Below are positions 34,182-44,058 of a stretch of DNA of 64,000 nucleotides, piece by piece. This DNA is from Nioella aestuarii (GTDB lineage Bacteria; Pseudomonadota; Alphaproteobacteria; Rhodobacterales; Rhodobacteraceae): contig NZ_JBPBBA010000007.1 in NCBI RefSeq assembly GCF_050896395.1, positions 68,747-132,746 on the forward strand, read 5' to 3'. The translations under genes and the position numbers were made by a program. Within the stretch, counting starts at the first letter, position 1; each line of letters starts with the position of its first letter. The notes under the pieces are model-generated. The model was given only the letters and a program-made list of their open reading frames with translations. It was not told the origin of the DNA and searched no databases.

Positions 34182-34934
34182 ATGAGCGACGACACCGGAC
34201 GCACGACGCATTTCGGCTTTCAGACCGTGGCCGAGGACGAGAAGGCCGGGAAGGTCCATGGGGTCTTTACCAATGTCGCCTCGAAATATGACGTGATGAA
34301 TGACGTGATGTCGGTCGGCATCCACCGGGTCTGGAAAGACGCGATGATGGATTGGCTGGCACCGCGCGACGGGGTGAAGCTGCTCGATGTGGCTGGTGGC
34401 ACGGGCGATATTTCCTTCCGGTTCCTCAAGCGCGCGCCGGGGGCACATGCCACGGTTCTGGACATGACCGAATCGATGCTTATCGAGGGTCAGAAGCGGG
34501 CGGAAGCCGAGCAGATGGCGGAAAAGCTGGACTGGATCGTTGGCGATGCCATGGCGCTGCCCTTCGAGGATAACAGCTTTGATGTCTACACGATCAGTTT
34601 TGGCATCCGGAACGTGACCCGGATTGCCGATGCACTGTCAGAGGCATACCGGGTGCTGAAACCCGGCGGGCGGTTGATGGTGCTGGAATTCAGCCAGCTG
34701 CCGAACGAGGGGATGCAGAAGCTTTATGACCTCTATTCCTTCAACGTGATCCCTAAGATGGGCAAGCTGATTGCGAACGATGCCGACAGCTATCAGTATT
34801 TGGTGGAAAGTATCCGCAAGTTCCCCGATCAGGAAATCTTCGCCAGCATGATCCGCGAGGCAGGCTTCGACATGGTCAAGTACCGCAACCTGTCCATGGG
34901 CATCGCGGCGCTTCATTCCGGCTGGAAGATCTGA
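34182..34934 (+). CDS. ubiE: Demethylmenaquinone/2-octaprenyl-benzoquinol methyltransferase
   Basis: 250 residues with the UbiE/COQ5 signatures: KYDVMNDVMSVGIHRVWKD (about 43-61), SAM motif I LLDVAGGTGDISFRF, DGMALPFEDNSFD-like segment and RVLKPGGRLMVLEFS. It performs the C-methylation in ubiquinone biosynthesis. Length normal. It is followed one base later by ubiB on the same strand, so the two form an operon for the quinone pathway. Confidence 0.97.
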   Translation: MSDDTGRTTHFGFQTVAEDEKAGKVHGVFTNVASKYDVMNDVMSVGIHRVWKDAMMDWLAPRDGVKLLDVAGGTGDISFRFLKRAPGAHATVLDMTESMLIEGQKRAEAEQMAEKLDWIVGDAMALPFEDNSFDVYTISFGIRNVTRIADALSEAYRVLKPGGRLMVLEFSQLPNEGMQKLYDLYSFNVIPKMGKLIANDADSYQYLVESIRKFPDQEIFASMIREAGFDMVKYRNLSMGIAALHSGWKI

Positions 34935-34935
34935 G

Positions 34936-36468
34936 ATGCGCGGCCCCCACAACATCTGGCGGCTGGTCCGCACCGGCGCCACGTTCGAGCGCACGGGCGC
35001 CATGGCCGAAGCGCTAGAGGCCTTCGAGGCCCCGCGCAGCGTGCGTTTGGGTTTGCGCATTCTGGCCTGGCCGTTCAAATGGCTGGGGCTGAAAGGCGAC
35101 ACCAGCCTGCCGCCCTTGGTGCGCGCGCTTACGGCGCTTGGCCCGGCCTATATCAAGTTCGGCCAGATCCTTTCCACCCGCCCCGACGTGGTGGGCCCCG
35201 ATCTGGCGCGGGAATTGCGGGTGTTGCAGGACAAGCTGCCGCCCTTTGACAGCGCCATTGCCAAGCGCACCATCGCGCATGAGCTTGAGATTTCAGTCGA
35301 GGAGCTGTTCACCGAGTTTTCCGAACCGGTTGCCGCGGCCTCGATCGCGCAAGTGCATCGGGCGCGGCTGCGTGACACCGGTCAGGAGGTGGCTGTAAAG
35401 GTGCTGCGCCCCGGCATCGAACGCGCCTTTCGCAAGGACATTGACGCTTTCTACCTGATGGCCAGCTGGATCGAGACGCTGTCGCCTGCATCCCGCCGGT
35501 TGCGGCCGCAGGACGTGATCGAGCATTTCGAGGGCGTCGTGATGCGGGAGCTGGACCTGCGCATCGAAAGCTCTGCCGCCGGGGAATTTGCCGCCCGAAC
35601 CGAAGGGGATGAGGGCTTTACCGTTCCGGCGGTCAACTGGTTCCTGTGTTCGCGCCGGGTGATGATGCTGGACTGGGCCGAGGGCGTGTCCTTCAGCGAT
35701 ATCGACGCCATAGACGCTGCCGGCCATGAACGGAGGGCGCTGGCCGAGCGGGTGTTGCAGATGTTCCTGCGCCACGCGTTGCGTGACGGGTTCTTTCATG
35801 CCGACATGCATCAGGGCAACCTGAAGGTCGCGCCCAATGGCGATATCGTCGCTCTCGATTTCGGGATCATGGGGCGGCTGGATGAATATACCCGCCGGGT
35901 CTATGCCGAGATCCTGATGGGCTTTATCCGCCGCGATTACCGCCGCGTGGCCGAGGTGCATTTCGAAGCGGGATACGTGCCTGCTGACCGCGATATCGAC
36001 GAGTTTGCGCAGGCGCTGCGCAGCGTGGGTGAACCCATTTTCGGAATGGATGCCAGCCGGATTTCCATGGCACGGCTGCTGTCCTACCTCTTTGAGGTAA
36101 CGGAACAATTCGGGATGGAAACCCGGACCGAGCTGATCTTGCTTCAACGCACCATGGTGGTGGTTGAGGGCGTCGCCCGGTCATTGGACGAAAACATCAA
36201 TATCTGGAGCACGGCGCGCCCGGTGGTGGAACAATACATCACCGAAAATATCGGCCCCAAGGCGATGGTGCGGGACCTTGTGCGCACGGCGATGGTGCTG
36301 TCCCGGTTTGGCCCGCGCCTGCCGCAGATGGCGCAGGACGCGTTGCTGGCCCGCGCCAACACGTTGCCGCCGCCGCGCCGGTCGCGCGTGGGGGAACGGC
36401 TGGGATATCTGGCGGGGGGTGTGTTGCTTGCCTTCGTGTCCGTCGCGGTCTGGGAGTTCTTGTTCTAG
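34936..36468 (+). CDS. ubiB: UbiB-family ATPase/kinase-like protein for ubiquinone biosynthesis
   Basis: 510 residues. The KxGQ motif is in YIKFGQILSTRPD, the Ala-rich nucleotide loop in AAASIAQVHRA, followed by VAVKVLRPG, HADMHQGN and DFG. Two hydrophobic helices form the C-terminal membrane anchor (about 480-510). UbiB/COQ8 proteins are atypical kinases that use ATP to support the ubiquinone-forming complex. Immediately downstream of ubiE. Confidence 0.95.
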   Translation: MRGPHNIWRLVRTGATFERTGAMAEALEAFEAPRSVRLGLRILAWPFKWLGLKGDTSLPPLVRALTALGPAYIKFGQILSTRPDVVGPDLARELRVLQDKLPPFDSAIAKRTIAHELEISVEELFTEFSEPVAAASIAQVHRARLRDTGQEVAVKVLRPGIERAFRKDIDAFYLMASWIETLSPASRRLRPQDVIEHFEGVVMRELDLRIESSAAGEFAARTEGDEGFTVPAVNWFLCSRRVMMLDWAEGVSFSDIDAIDAAGHERRALAERVLQMFLRHALRDGFFHADMHQGNLKVAPNGDIVALDFGIMGRLDEYTRRVYAEILMGFIRRDYRRVAEVHFEAGYVPADRDIDEFAQALRSVGEPIFGMDASRISMARLLSYLFEVTEQFGMETRTELILLQRTMVVVEGVARSLDENINIWSTARPVVEQYITENIGPKAMVRDLVRTAMVLSRFGPRLPQMAQDALLARANTLPPPRRSRVGERLGYLAGGVLLAFVSVAVWEFLF

Positions 36469-36564
36469 GTCCCGCGCGGTTTCGCAGGTTTCGGGATTAG
36501 CGGATGGACAGGCGGGCGGGGCTTTGGGATGGTCCGGGCGAGCTTTCCGCCAGAGTGATACCTG

Positions 36565-37818
36565 ATGACGCATGATACGACCCGATCCGAGTTGACCGAA
36601 ATGTTCATGGCCGGAGTGGCAGCCGCCGACCCGGTTGGGGCCGTGCAAGCCGCGCTGGCTACACGCCCGGTGGGGGTGCCAGAGGGCGGGACGCTGATCT
36701 TGCTGGCCATCGGCAAGGCGGCCAACGGAATGATGGAGGCCGCACGGGCAGCGGTGCCAAAGGGCGTCGCGACCCGTTGCCTGATCGTCACCAACTATGA
36801 AAACCACCGCGATATCGCGGGCGTTGCCTGTTACGGGGCGGGGCATCCTGTGCCGGATGGCAATGGTGTGATCGCTGGTCTGGCGGTGGAAAAGCTGCTG
36901 CATGAGGCGGGACCACAGGACGTGGTCTTGGCGCTTGTTTCGGGTGGCGGATCCGCCTTGTTGCCGGGGCCGGTCAAGGGCCTCGCTCTGGCCGAGAAGG
37001 CTGAGGTAAACCGGCTGTTGCTGGCCTCGGGGGCCGATATCGAGGAAACGAACATCATCCGGCAGGCACTATCGCGGTTCAAGGGCGGGGGGCTGTTGCG
37101 ACTGGCGGCGCCTGCGCATGTCCGCAGCCTGATCCTGTCGGATGTGGTTGGCGATGATCTGCGGGTGATTGCCAGTGGCCCGACCGTGGGGCCGATTGCC
37201 GATCTCGCGACTGCGCGGAACGTGGCGCGGCGGCTTGGTATCTGGGACCGGATGCCTGAGGCGGCGCGGGTAGCGATGGAGCGGCAAGAGGCGCAAGACC
37301 CCCTGCCAAGGCCCGACGCCGAGTTGATCGGCTCAAACGCGCTCAGTGTTGCGGCGATGGCTGCCGCCGCCGCCCGGCCCGTTCGGGTCATAGATGATCC
37401 GCTGACCGGGTTGGTGACGGATGCGGCCGCCCGAATACTGGACATTGCCGCAGATACGCCCCACGGCACTGCGCTGCTTTTTGGGGGCGAAACCACGGTG
37501 ATCCTGAATGGTGACGGGCGTGGTGGACGCAATCAGGAACTGGCGCTGCGGGTGGCGCTGTTGGCTGAGGAACGCGGCCTGTCTGGTGGTTGGCTGTTTC
37601 TGTCTGGCGGTACAGACGGGCGCGACGGGCCAACCGATGCGGCGGGCGGGATTGTGGATGCAGGTAGCCTGACCCGTATGCGCGCCGCAGGGGCCGATCC
37701 GCGTGCACATCTGGCCAATAGCGACAGCTATGCGGCACTAGCGGCCTCGGGCGATCTGTTGATGACCGGGGCCACCGGCACCAACGTGGCGGACCTACAG
37801 ATTTTCGTGGTCAATTGA
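36565..37818 (+). CDS. Glycerate 2-kinase (MOFRL family)
   Basis: 417 residues. The N-terminal GCKA domain has LLAIGKAANGMMEA and VLALVSGGGSALLPGP; the C-terminal MOFRL domain has GGETTVILNGDGRGGRNQEL and SGGTDGRDGPTDAAGG. This is the complete two-domain glycerate kinase (GckA/TtuD type) that phosphorylates D-glycerate to 2-phosphoglycerate, in the serine cycle or in hydroxypyruvate/tartrate use. In a methyl-oxidising roseobacter it could feed C1-derived serine into central metabolism, but it is not linked to the demethylation genes by position. Confidence 0.9.
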   Translation: MTHDTTRSELTEMFMAGVAAADPVGAVQAALATRPVGVPEGGTLILLAIGKAANGMMEAARAAVPKGVATRCLIVTNYENHRDIAGVACYGAGHPVPDGNGVIAGLAVEKLLHEAGPQDVVLALVSGGGSALLPGPVKGLALAEKAEVNRLLLASGADIEETNIIRQALSRFKGGGLLRLAAPAHVRSLILSDVVGDDLRVIASGPTVGPIADLATARNVARRLGIWDRMPEAARVAMERQEAQDPLPRPDAELIGSNALSVAAMAAAAARPVRVIDDPLTGLVTDAAARILDIAADTPHGTALLFGGETTVILNGDGRGGRNQELALRVALLAEERGLSGGWLFLSGGTDGRDGPTDAAGGIVDAGSLTRMRAAGADPRAHLANSDSYAALAASGDLLMTGATGTNVADLQIFVVN

Positions 37819-37915
37819 ACCAAACGCCTGGCCAAACCGACAAAAAAGAGTCGGCGGATCGGAAATTTCCGGTCATACTAAGCCGCATTAGGTTTGTGCT
37901 TTTGGGAGACTGGAC

Positions 37916-39301
37916 GTGGCGCGCCCCCGCGGCTTTATGGCTTACATTCTGCCGGTTTTTCTGACGGTTCTGTGTGGGCTATGCCTGCCCGGACTGGCTT
38001 GGGCAGAACGGGTTGCGCTGATCATCGGCAATTCCGAATACGCCTCCAGCCCGCTGATCAACCCTGTCAACGACGCCACCGACATGGCCGAGCGGTTGAC
38101 CGAGATCGGCTTTCGGGTCCATGGCGACGGGCCGTTGCTGGATCAGGACCTGCATGGGATGCAGGTGGCGATCCGCGATTTTACCCGCAGCCTGAATCCC
38201 GGTGATCTCGCGGTATTTTACTTTGCGGGACACGGGGTGGAATACAAAGGCACCAATTACCTGATCCCCACCGATGATGAAGAGATTGCCTTTGCCGAGG
38301 ATGTGCCGGACTGGGCCTATCCCGCTCCGCGCCTGCTTGAACGGCTGGCGGCGACCGGGGCCACCGGGGTGATCATCCTTGATGCCTGCCGTAACAACCC
38401 GCTGCCCGAACGCGGGGGCGGGCGTGACCTTGGGATCGGCCTGTCGGCAATGAATACGCCTGCGGGCGCATCCGCCTTCATCATGTATGCCGCCGCGCCC
38501 GGTCAGACATCCTCGGACGGTGAGGGGCGTAACGGGCTGTTTACCGGGGCGCTGTTACAGGCACTGGAGCGGCCCACACGGCGGATCGACGACATCATGT
38601 ACGAGGTGTCCTTCGCGGTGCGCAACGCAACACAGGGTCGCCAGGTGCCATGGCTTGAATTCGCCTTTGCGGGAGAGATTCCGCCACAGTTTCAGATCGG
38701 CGACGGGCGCGAAGATACCAACGAGGTGCCGGTTCAGGTGGCCAACAGTCTGCCCAGTGAGGGCAAGCCCGGACGCGGGATCGAGAACGAGGGCGAGCCG
38801 CTTTATGGCGTGATCGAGCTGGCCGCGGGTCCGCCCGAAACCGCGCTGGCGCTGGATATGCTGGCCGGCGGGTACGAGGATGCGTCGCAGCTTGGCGGCA
38901 ATTGCCACGGGTTCGTGGCCAGCAGCCCGGATTTCCAGCTCGACTGGCAGGCGGATGTCGGCCCCATTCGGCTCACAACGATCAGCGGTGAGGATACGGT
39001 TCTGGTTTTGAACACGCCGGGCGGAGACTGGTTGTGCCGGGGCACCGCGTCTGACGGATCGGCGCCCGTGGTCGCCCTGAGCGACCCGACCGAGGGCAGC
39101 TACCGCATATGGGTTGGCACCGAGAGAGAGCTGCCGATTGCCCCGGATGCCGAGCTGATTGTGGAGGCGCTGTTGCCCGAGCCCGAGGCGCCGCCGCTGC
39201 CGACGCCAGAGACGGAGGACGCCGCAGCCCCGATGCCGGAGCCGGTCACCGCCCCGGCGCAAGTCAACCCCGAGGCCACGATTGAACGGACCTTGGACTA
39301 A
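37916..39301 (+). CDS. Secreted caspase-like (C14) protease with C-terminal beta domain
   Basis: 461 residues. A signal peptide covers about residues 1-30 (core LPVFLTVLCGLCLPGLAWA). Residues 31-260 form a caspase-fold domain with the catalytic His106 in FYFAGHGVEYKG and Cys158 in IILDACRNNP. Residues about 312-418 are a second domain clearly related to the C-terminus of the trypsin-like protein next door (shared LAGG, C-x-G-[FY]-V-A, PDFQ). A Pro/Glu-rich tail ends the protein. Bacterial members are often called metacaspases; most cut after Arg or Lys, but the target is unknown. The GTG start has GGGAG upstream at good spacing. Confidence 0.85.
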   Translation: MARPRGFMAYILPVFLTVLCGLCLPGLAWAERVALIIGNSEYASSPLINPVNDATDMAERLTEIGFRVHGDGPLLDQDLHGMQVAIRDFTRSLNPGDLAVFYFAGHGVEYKGTNYLIPTDDEEIAFAEDVPDWAYPAPRLLERLAATGATGVIILDACRNNPLPERGGGRDLGIGLSAMNTPAGASAFIMYAAAPGQTSSDGEGRNGLFTGALLQALERPTRRIDDIMYEVSFAVRNATQGRQVPWLEFAFAGEIPPQFQIGDGREDTNEVPVQVANSLPSEGKPGRGIENEGEPLYGVIELAAGPPETALALDMLAGGYEDASQLGGNCHGFVASSPDFQLDWQADVGPIRLTTISGEDTVLVLNTPGGDWLCRGTASDGSAPVVALSDPTEGSYRIWVGTERELPIAPDAELIVEALLPEPEAPPLPTPETEDAAAPMPEPVTAPAQVNPEATIERTLD

Positions 39302-39354
39302 GACTTTTTTCCTGTCCGGTTCCGAAATGGGCCGGGCTGTCAGGGTAGGAAAGG

Positions 39355-40704
39355 ATGAACGCTATGAGATCTTTGACCCTAGGGGCCGTTCTGTTGACGG
39401 CTGGTTTTTTTGCGGCGCCAGAGGCCGCGCAGGCACAGGAATTCTGCTCGGGCGACCGGGTGATGGGTGGGTGCGCCGTGTCGATCAGCGATTTCCCCTG
39501 GATGGTGTCGCTGAACCAGGCCAACGCCCGAAGCCGCTTTGACGGCCATTTCTGCGGCGGCACGGTGATTGCCGACCGGTGGGTGCTGACTGCTGCTCAT
39601 TGCGTCGACAGCGTCGCGCCCAACAATCCGAACGGTCTGGAAATCTATGCCAACAGTTCCAGCCTTCAGGGTGGCGGCACCGCCTTTGATGTTTCGCGGG
39701 TCTTTGTACATGCGGGCTATCAGGGGGTTGGGATCAACGACATCGCCCTGCTGGAGATTGCGCGCCCGACGGGGATCACTCCGGTGCGCCTGTCGGATGC
39801 GGCGCTGGCCCCGGTGGTCGAACAGATCGGCGGGCAGACCGTGATCATCGGCTGGGGCCTGACCCCGCCGCCGCATATCGCACGTGGTCGGGGGCCGCTG
39901 ACCCAGGCGGAACGCGCAACCTCTTCTCCGCCGTCGATGTGGGACACGTCGCAGGTGCTGCTTGGCGCGGCAGTGCCGATTGTTCACAACCAGCTGTGCT
40001 CCTCCAACGCCGGAAGCGGGGTGATCTGCGCCGGGTTCCAGGAGGCCGTGGCCGATGCCTGCCGAGGTGACAGCGGCGGACCGCTGCTTGGCTATGATCC
40101 GCAGGGCTATGTGCAGGTCGGGCTGGTATCGGGCGGCAACTACTGCCACCAGGATGGCGACCATTACGGCACCTATACCCGTGTTTCGGCCTTCAGTGAC
40201 TGGATCGCGGCGACAATGGCTGGCGAAACCCCGCAGGTCGATCTGCGCCCGAGCGAGCCCAACTACAACCTGCCGCCAACCTTCGGAAGTGTGACCTTGT
40301 CGAGCGGCTTTGCCCCGGATCCTTACCTGCAACACCTGCTGGCGGGCGGGCTTCTGGAAGCCTCCAGCGCCGGTCAGGGCTGTGCCGGATACGTGGCAGA
40401 GGCACCTGATTTCCAGGTTTATTACCAAGGTGTTGGCGCGCCGCTGTCCTTCTCTGTCACTTCGCAGAGCGACACCAGCCTATTGATCAATGGGCCGGAC
40501 GGGCAGTGGTATTGCGATGACAACGGGGCCGGTGGCATCAACCCAAGCCTCGTGTGGGGGGCTCCGCCACAGGGCCGCTACGACATATATGTCGGGACGC
40601 TGCAACACTATGATGAGGTGGGCTACCCCGAGGCGCAGCTGATTATTGGCGGTGGTGGCGCCGGGTCCGCTGGTGGTGCCGCCCCGGTGGATGACGGCAA
40701 GTAA
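39355..40704 (+). CDS. Secreted trypsin-like serine protease with C-terminal beta domain
   Basis: 449 residues. The signal peptide ends near residue 27 (EAAQA). The chymotrypsin-fold domain has the catalytic triad His82 (LTAAHC), Asp129 (NDIALLEIA) and Ser240 (RGDSGGP), and several paired cysteines. Asp at 235 (ADACRGDSGGP), six residues before the serine, suggests trypsin-like cleavage after Lys or Arg. Residues about 327-432 form the same domain found at the end of the caspase-like protein upstream, followed by a Gly/Ala-rich tail. It follows that gene after 53 bases on the same strand, so the two are probably expressed together. Confidence 0.88.
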   Translation: MNAMRSLTLGAVLLTAGFFAAPEAAQAQEFCSGDRVMGGCAVSISDFPWMVSLNQANARSRFDGHFCGGTVIADRWVLTAAHCVDSVAPNNPNGLEIYANSSSLQGGGTAFDVSRVFVHAGYQGVGINDIALLEIARPTGITPVRLSDAALAPVVEQIGGQTVIIGWGLTPPPHIARGRGPLTQAERATSSPPSMWDTSQVLLGAAVPIVHNQLCSSNAGSGVICAGFQEAVADACRGDSGGPLLGYDPQGYVQVGLVSGGNYCHQDGDHYGTYTRVSAFSDWIAATMAGETPQVDLRPSEPNYNLPPTFGSVTLSSGFAPDPYLQHLLAGGLLEASSAGQGCAGYVAEAPDFQVYYQGVGAPLSFSVTSQSDTSLLINGPDGQWYCDDNGAGGINPSLVWGAPPQGRYDIYVGTLQHYDEVGYPEAQLIIGGGGAGSAGGAAPVDDGK

Positions 40705-40742
40705 GGCGACAAGACGGGGCGGGCCGTTAGCCGCGGCCCCCC

Positions 40743-41405
40743 TCAGATCGGATCGCGAACCGCCTGCACCAGCGAGGCGTTGACCTGCACGCCGCCGGGC
40801 ATCGACAGCCAGATATCCCCGTTCACAATCTGCGCTTCTTCGATCCGGGCATAGCCCTGCGCCGGGCGCGTGTCGATCGGCTCATCATCCGAGAAATATT
40901 CGACGTGGAAGCCATAGACGCCATTTGGCAGCGGTTCCCCATCGCTTGTGACGCCCGCCCATGCAAAAGCGGTTTCCGTGGCCGGGATCGCAAGCCGTTG
41001 CAACGTTTGCCCATCCGCATCCGTCACCACCAGCTCCATCCGGTCCGCCAGCAAGTTTTCGGTCGCATAAAGCGTCAGGGGCTGCCCGTCGAAAGACATC
41101 GGCATCTCGGCCCGGGCATCCATGCCGATCCAGCCCGCGATCTGGCCCATGCTGGACAGCGCCATGCTGTCCTGAAGGCTGCCGAGCAGTTCATTGGTGC
41201 GCACCTGCTGTTCAACGCCCGAGAAGGTTGCCAGCTGCGTCGCGAATTCCGTCGACTCCATCGGGTTCAGCGGATCCTGGTTCTGCATCTGAGTGGTCAG
41301 CATGGTCAGGAATGTCTGAAAGTCGGAATTGATCATGGTACGATCTTCCGACCCTGCTGAGCCGGTGCTGGCGTACGCGATCTGGGATGTGGCAGCGACG
41401 TCCAT
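40743..41405 (-). CDS. flgD: Flagellar hook capping protein FlgD
   Basis: 220 residues. The N-terminal FlgD region FLTMLTTQMQNQDPLNPMES is the family signature; the rest holds the FlgD Ig-like/tudor part with PNGVYGFHVEY. FlgD caps the growing hook and guides assembly of FlgE. It is downstream of fliK on the same strand, 12 bases apart. Most other flagellar genes are missing from the window, and the neighbouring motB is broken. Confidence 0.9.
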   Translation of the reverse strand: MDVAATSQIAYASTGSAGSEDRTMINSDFQTFLTMLTTQMQNQDPLNPMESTEFATQLATFSGVEQQVRTNELLGSLQDSMALSSMGQIAGWIGMDARAEMPMSFDGQPLTLYATENLLADRMELVVTDADGQTLQRLAIPATETAFAWAGVTSDGEPLPNGVYGFHVEYFSDDEPIDTRPAQGYARIEEAQIVNGDIWLSMPGGVQVNASLVQAVRDPI

Positions 41406-41417
41406 GTTGGTCCCTCC

Positions 41418-43952
41418 TTACAGGCGAATATCTAGACCCGATGCCCCCGTGATCACGGGGGGTGTCGTCGGGGGGCGGTTCGGGTGGTCTTGAACGATGT
41501 CTTCTGGCGGGATGAGCGCGGAGCCGCCTTGCGAACGGTCTTGCCCGCCCCCGGCGCTGCCAGAAAAGCTATACCCGGCATGGTCGAGCCCCTGACGCTG
41601 AAGCTCTTGCATCAGGGCGTTGCCATGACGGCGCAAAAGCTCCAGCGATTCGGGCTGCTCGGCCTGAAGATGCAGGATCATCCCCTCTGGCCCCCTGCTG
41701 ACGGAAACCCTGATCGACCCAAGCTCTGGCGGATCGAGCGTCAGTTCCAGCGGGGCGTCACGTTCGGTCATGGTCGGCAGGGACGCGATGCGATGGACCA
41801 GTTGAGTTGTGACCGGATCGGGGCGCGAAGACTGCGCCATTGGTAGGGCATCAGAGGATCGCAGATCCGCCGGAGCCGGGACCGCACCTGGGCTGTCCAC
41901 GCGCTGAACCTGCGACGCAAAATCCAGGGCAATCCCGGTTTCAGGTTCTATCTGGGACATCGTAGGGGCAGCTTGCGGCTGTGGCTGCGGCCGGGACAAG
42001 GCCGGGTCCAGCGGGGATTGGAAGGGTGTGTTCGCCGGTTGAGCTGCCTCGGTCGTGGATCGCCTTGGCGGCTCGGCGGGGTGGGGCATGTCCGGAACGG
42101 ATGGCCGGGGCAATTTCGCTGAGGCTTGGGGAACCTGGTCAATCTGGGGCACTTGGGCATTCTGGCGCGCCGAGGCAATTGGACGAGAGATCTTTTCGGT
42201 CCGGGCGATTGGCAAAACCGTTGGCTCATTGGCCCTGTCCGGCGGTGACGCGCGGGGTGCCAAAGGCGCGGTAGGCGCACCATCGCGCGTCGGGGTCATG
42301 GGGATTGTCTCCCCTCTGGTTTGGCCCGCTGCGGGTGCTTGCATCCTGTCGGTCGTCTGATCTGATCGCGTGACCTTCGGTTCGGGTTCTGCCGGTGATG
42401 GGGCAGTGCGGGGAGGGATATTGGCGGTCGGTGCTGGACTGTGAGTGGCAGGGTCTTCTCTTGCCGGAACCAGCGGTATGCTGTGCGCCGCCGCTTTGGT
42501 GGGCAGTGGCGCTGTTGCGTGTTGGGCGTGGGGGGCGACAGGCTGATGCACTGATCTGCGGTCAACGAATTGGGTATCGACCGGCGCTGTTGGTTTGCTG
42601 TTGCCAGGATCAACAGGGGACATGTCTGCCTGCAAGCGAGACTCAACGCCAAATGTTGATGGGATGGCGCGCGCGCGATGGTCAGACCCACGGGCAGGCC
42701 GTTGTTCATTGGACGGGAGTGGTCGGTCAATTGTCGCGACTGGTGGCTCGATTGATGCGGTTGGTTGCCTGCTTTCAGAGCGAAGAGGCACCGGTTGTTC
42801 ATTTACCGGGCGCGGTCGATCACTCGGCGCGACTGGTGGCTCGATTGAAGCAATTGGTTGCCAGTTGTCAGAGCCAAGAGGCAAGCGCGAAGTTGGCGGT
42901 TCGGCAATCGGTGCAGAAAGGGGCAGGGTGACGGAGGTGGTTGGTATGACCGGGGCCTTGGGTGGAAGAGGCTGCGCAATATCTGCCATAGCGCTGGACG
43001 ACCGATCCGGCAGAACTGGCTGGGGAGAGTGCTCGGCAGTTTCTGTGTGCCCGCCAACCGCAACCATGGGCCTTGGGTGCATTGCAATAGCAGCATCTAG
43101 GATGGATGGACGGGTGGGCGCAGGTCTGTCAGAGGGAGGTGTCAGGCCGATGTGCTCACGCACGGGCAGGAGCTGTGGCTGGGGCCACGCCGGGGTTATC
43201 TTCGCGCTGACCGGAGAAAAGGGCTGCAATTCGCGGGAGAGGTCGGAATCGGCTTCGACGGTGTTGAGGTCCACAGTGGGGATTTCGACGTCGGATGTCG
43301 GCATCTCGGCGATTGCGGTTTCGGCAAGAGCAATCGGCTCGGTGGTCTGTGGAGTGGTTTCGGCAACATAAGTCGCGGTGGTTTCTGGTGCGATGACCGC
43401 AGGTGTCAATTGCTCTTGCCGGGCGGCCATCGGGGCCAGCAAAGGGGACGCCTCGGCCTGAAACACCATCGGTGCGGGAAGAATGACTACCGGTTCCACC
43501 TGTGGGCCCTCAAAGGTCGCGCCGTCTGGAGAGGATTCCGTGACGCCATCCGCGGCGGCGGACACGTGCCAAAGGGGGGCAGGCGGGCTGTCCTTGCCAA
43601 CCGTGGCATCGACGGTTGAGATCTCAAGCGCGAAAGGATCCGTGTCCACTGGCTCTGTCAACGCCCCACCCGCGCCGCCGAATTCTTCAGCGGTGACGCG
43701 CGTTGGGTTGCTTTGATCAGCCGACACCACCGGAATCATGATCTCTGCGTCTGACCGGATGTCATATGATTCCGCCGGGATGAGCCGGGGTGTAATTTGC
43801 CGCAAGATCAGGGCGCGCGCAGGCACCGCCTGGGTTTCTGGCCAATGAAATACATCGGCGAATTCCCCGTCACCGTCCAAGGGACGCCCACCCGTTGTCT
43901 GCGTGGGTTGAGCGGGTAAAAGTAGCTGCAGCAAAGGCGCAATAGAATCCAT
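41418..43952 (-). CDS. fliK: Flagellar hook-length control protein FliK
   Basis: About 844 residues, long for FliK. Residues up to about 700 are Pro/Ala/Thr/Ser-rich low-complexity sequence with internal repeats, including a 31-residue tandem duplication. The C-terminal domain carries the FliK export-switch signature LELTLDPPELGSIRVSVS and ends with a short tail. FliK measures hook length and switches export to filament proteins; longer spacers generally give longer hooks. The start at 43952 (MDSIAPLLQ) is preferred; a TTG at 44042 has no ribosome site. Confidence 0.85.
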   Translation of the reverse strand: MDSIAPLLQLLLPAQPTQTTGGRPLDGDGEFADVFHWPETQAVPARALILRQITPRLIPAESYDIRSDAEIMIPVVSADQSNPTRVTAEEFGGAGGALTEPVDTDPFALEISTVDATVGKDSPPAPLWHVSAAADGVTESSPDGATFEGPQVEPVVILPAPMVFQAEASPLLAPMAARQEQLTPAVIAPETTATYVAETTPQTTEPIALAETAIAEMPTSDVEIPTVDLNTVEADSDLSRELQPFSPVSAKITPAWPQPQLLPVREHIGLTPPSDRPAPTRPSILDAAIAMHPRPMVAVGGHTETAEHSPQPVLPDRSSSAMADIAQPLPPKAPVIPTTSVTLPLSAPIAEPPTSRLPLGSDNWQPIASIEPPVAPSDRPRPVNEQPVPLRSESRQPTASIEPPVATIDRPLPSNEQRPARGSDHRARAIPSTFGVESRLQADMSPVDPGNSKPTAPVDTQFVDRRSVHQPVAPHAQHATAPLPTKAAAHSIPLVPAREDPATHSPAPTANIPPRTAPSPAEPEPKVTRSDQTTDRMQAPAAGQTRGETIPMTPTRDGAPTAPLAPRASPPDRANEPTVLPIARTEKISRPIASARQNAQVPQIDQVPQASAKLPRPSVPDMPHPAEPPRRSTTEAAQPANTPFQSPLDPALSRPQPQPQAAPTMSQIEPETGIALDFASQVQRVDSPGAVPAPADLRSSDALPMAQSSRPDPVTTQLVHRIASLPTMTERDAPLELTLDPPELGSIRVSVSRGPEGMILHLQAEQPESLELLRRHGNALMQELQRQGLDHAGYSFSGSAGGGQDRSQGGSALIPPEDIVQDHPNRPPTTPPVITGASGLDIRL
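42701..42886 (-). repeat. 93-bp tandem duplication inside fliK
   Basis: Two adjacent 93-base units (42701-42793 and 42794-42886), each beginning GTTGTTCATT on the plus strand and containing CGCGACTGGTGGCTCGATTG. They encode two similar 31-residue segments in the low-complexity spacer. The unit length keeps the frame. Confidence 0.75.
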
Positions 43953-44058
43953 GGAGCGTTCCAGATTTCTTCCGGGTCGATCCGCAGTTTCCACATCAGA
44001 GCTTACCAATTCTTTACCCAGGGGGGGCGATAGTGGATCCAATTACGGAGAATTTGAC

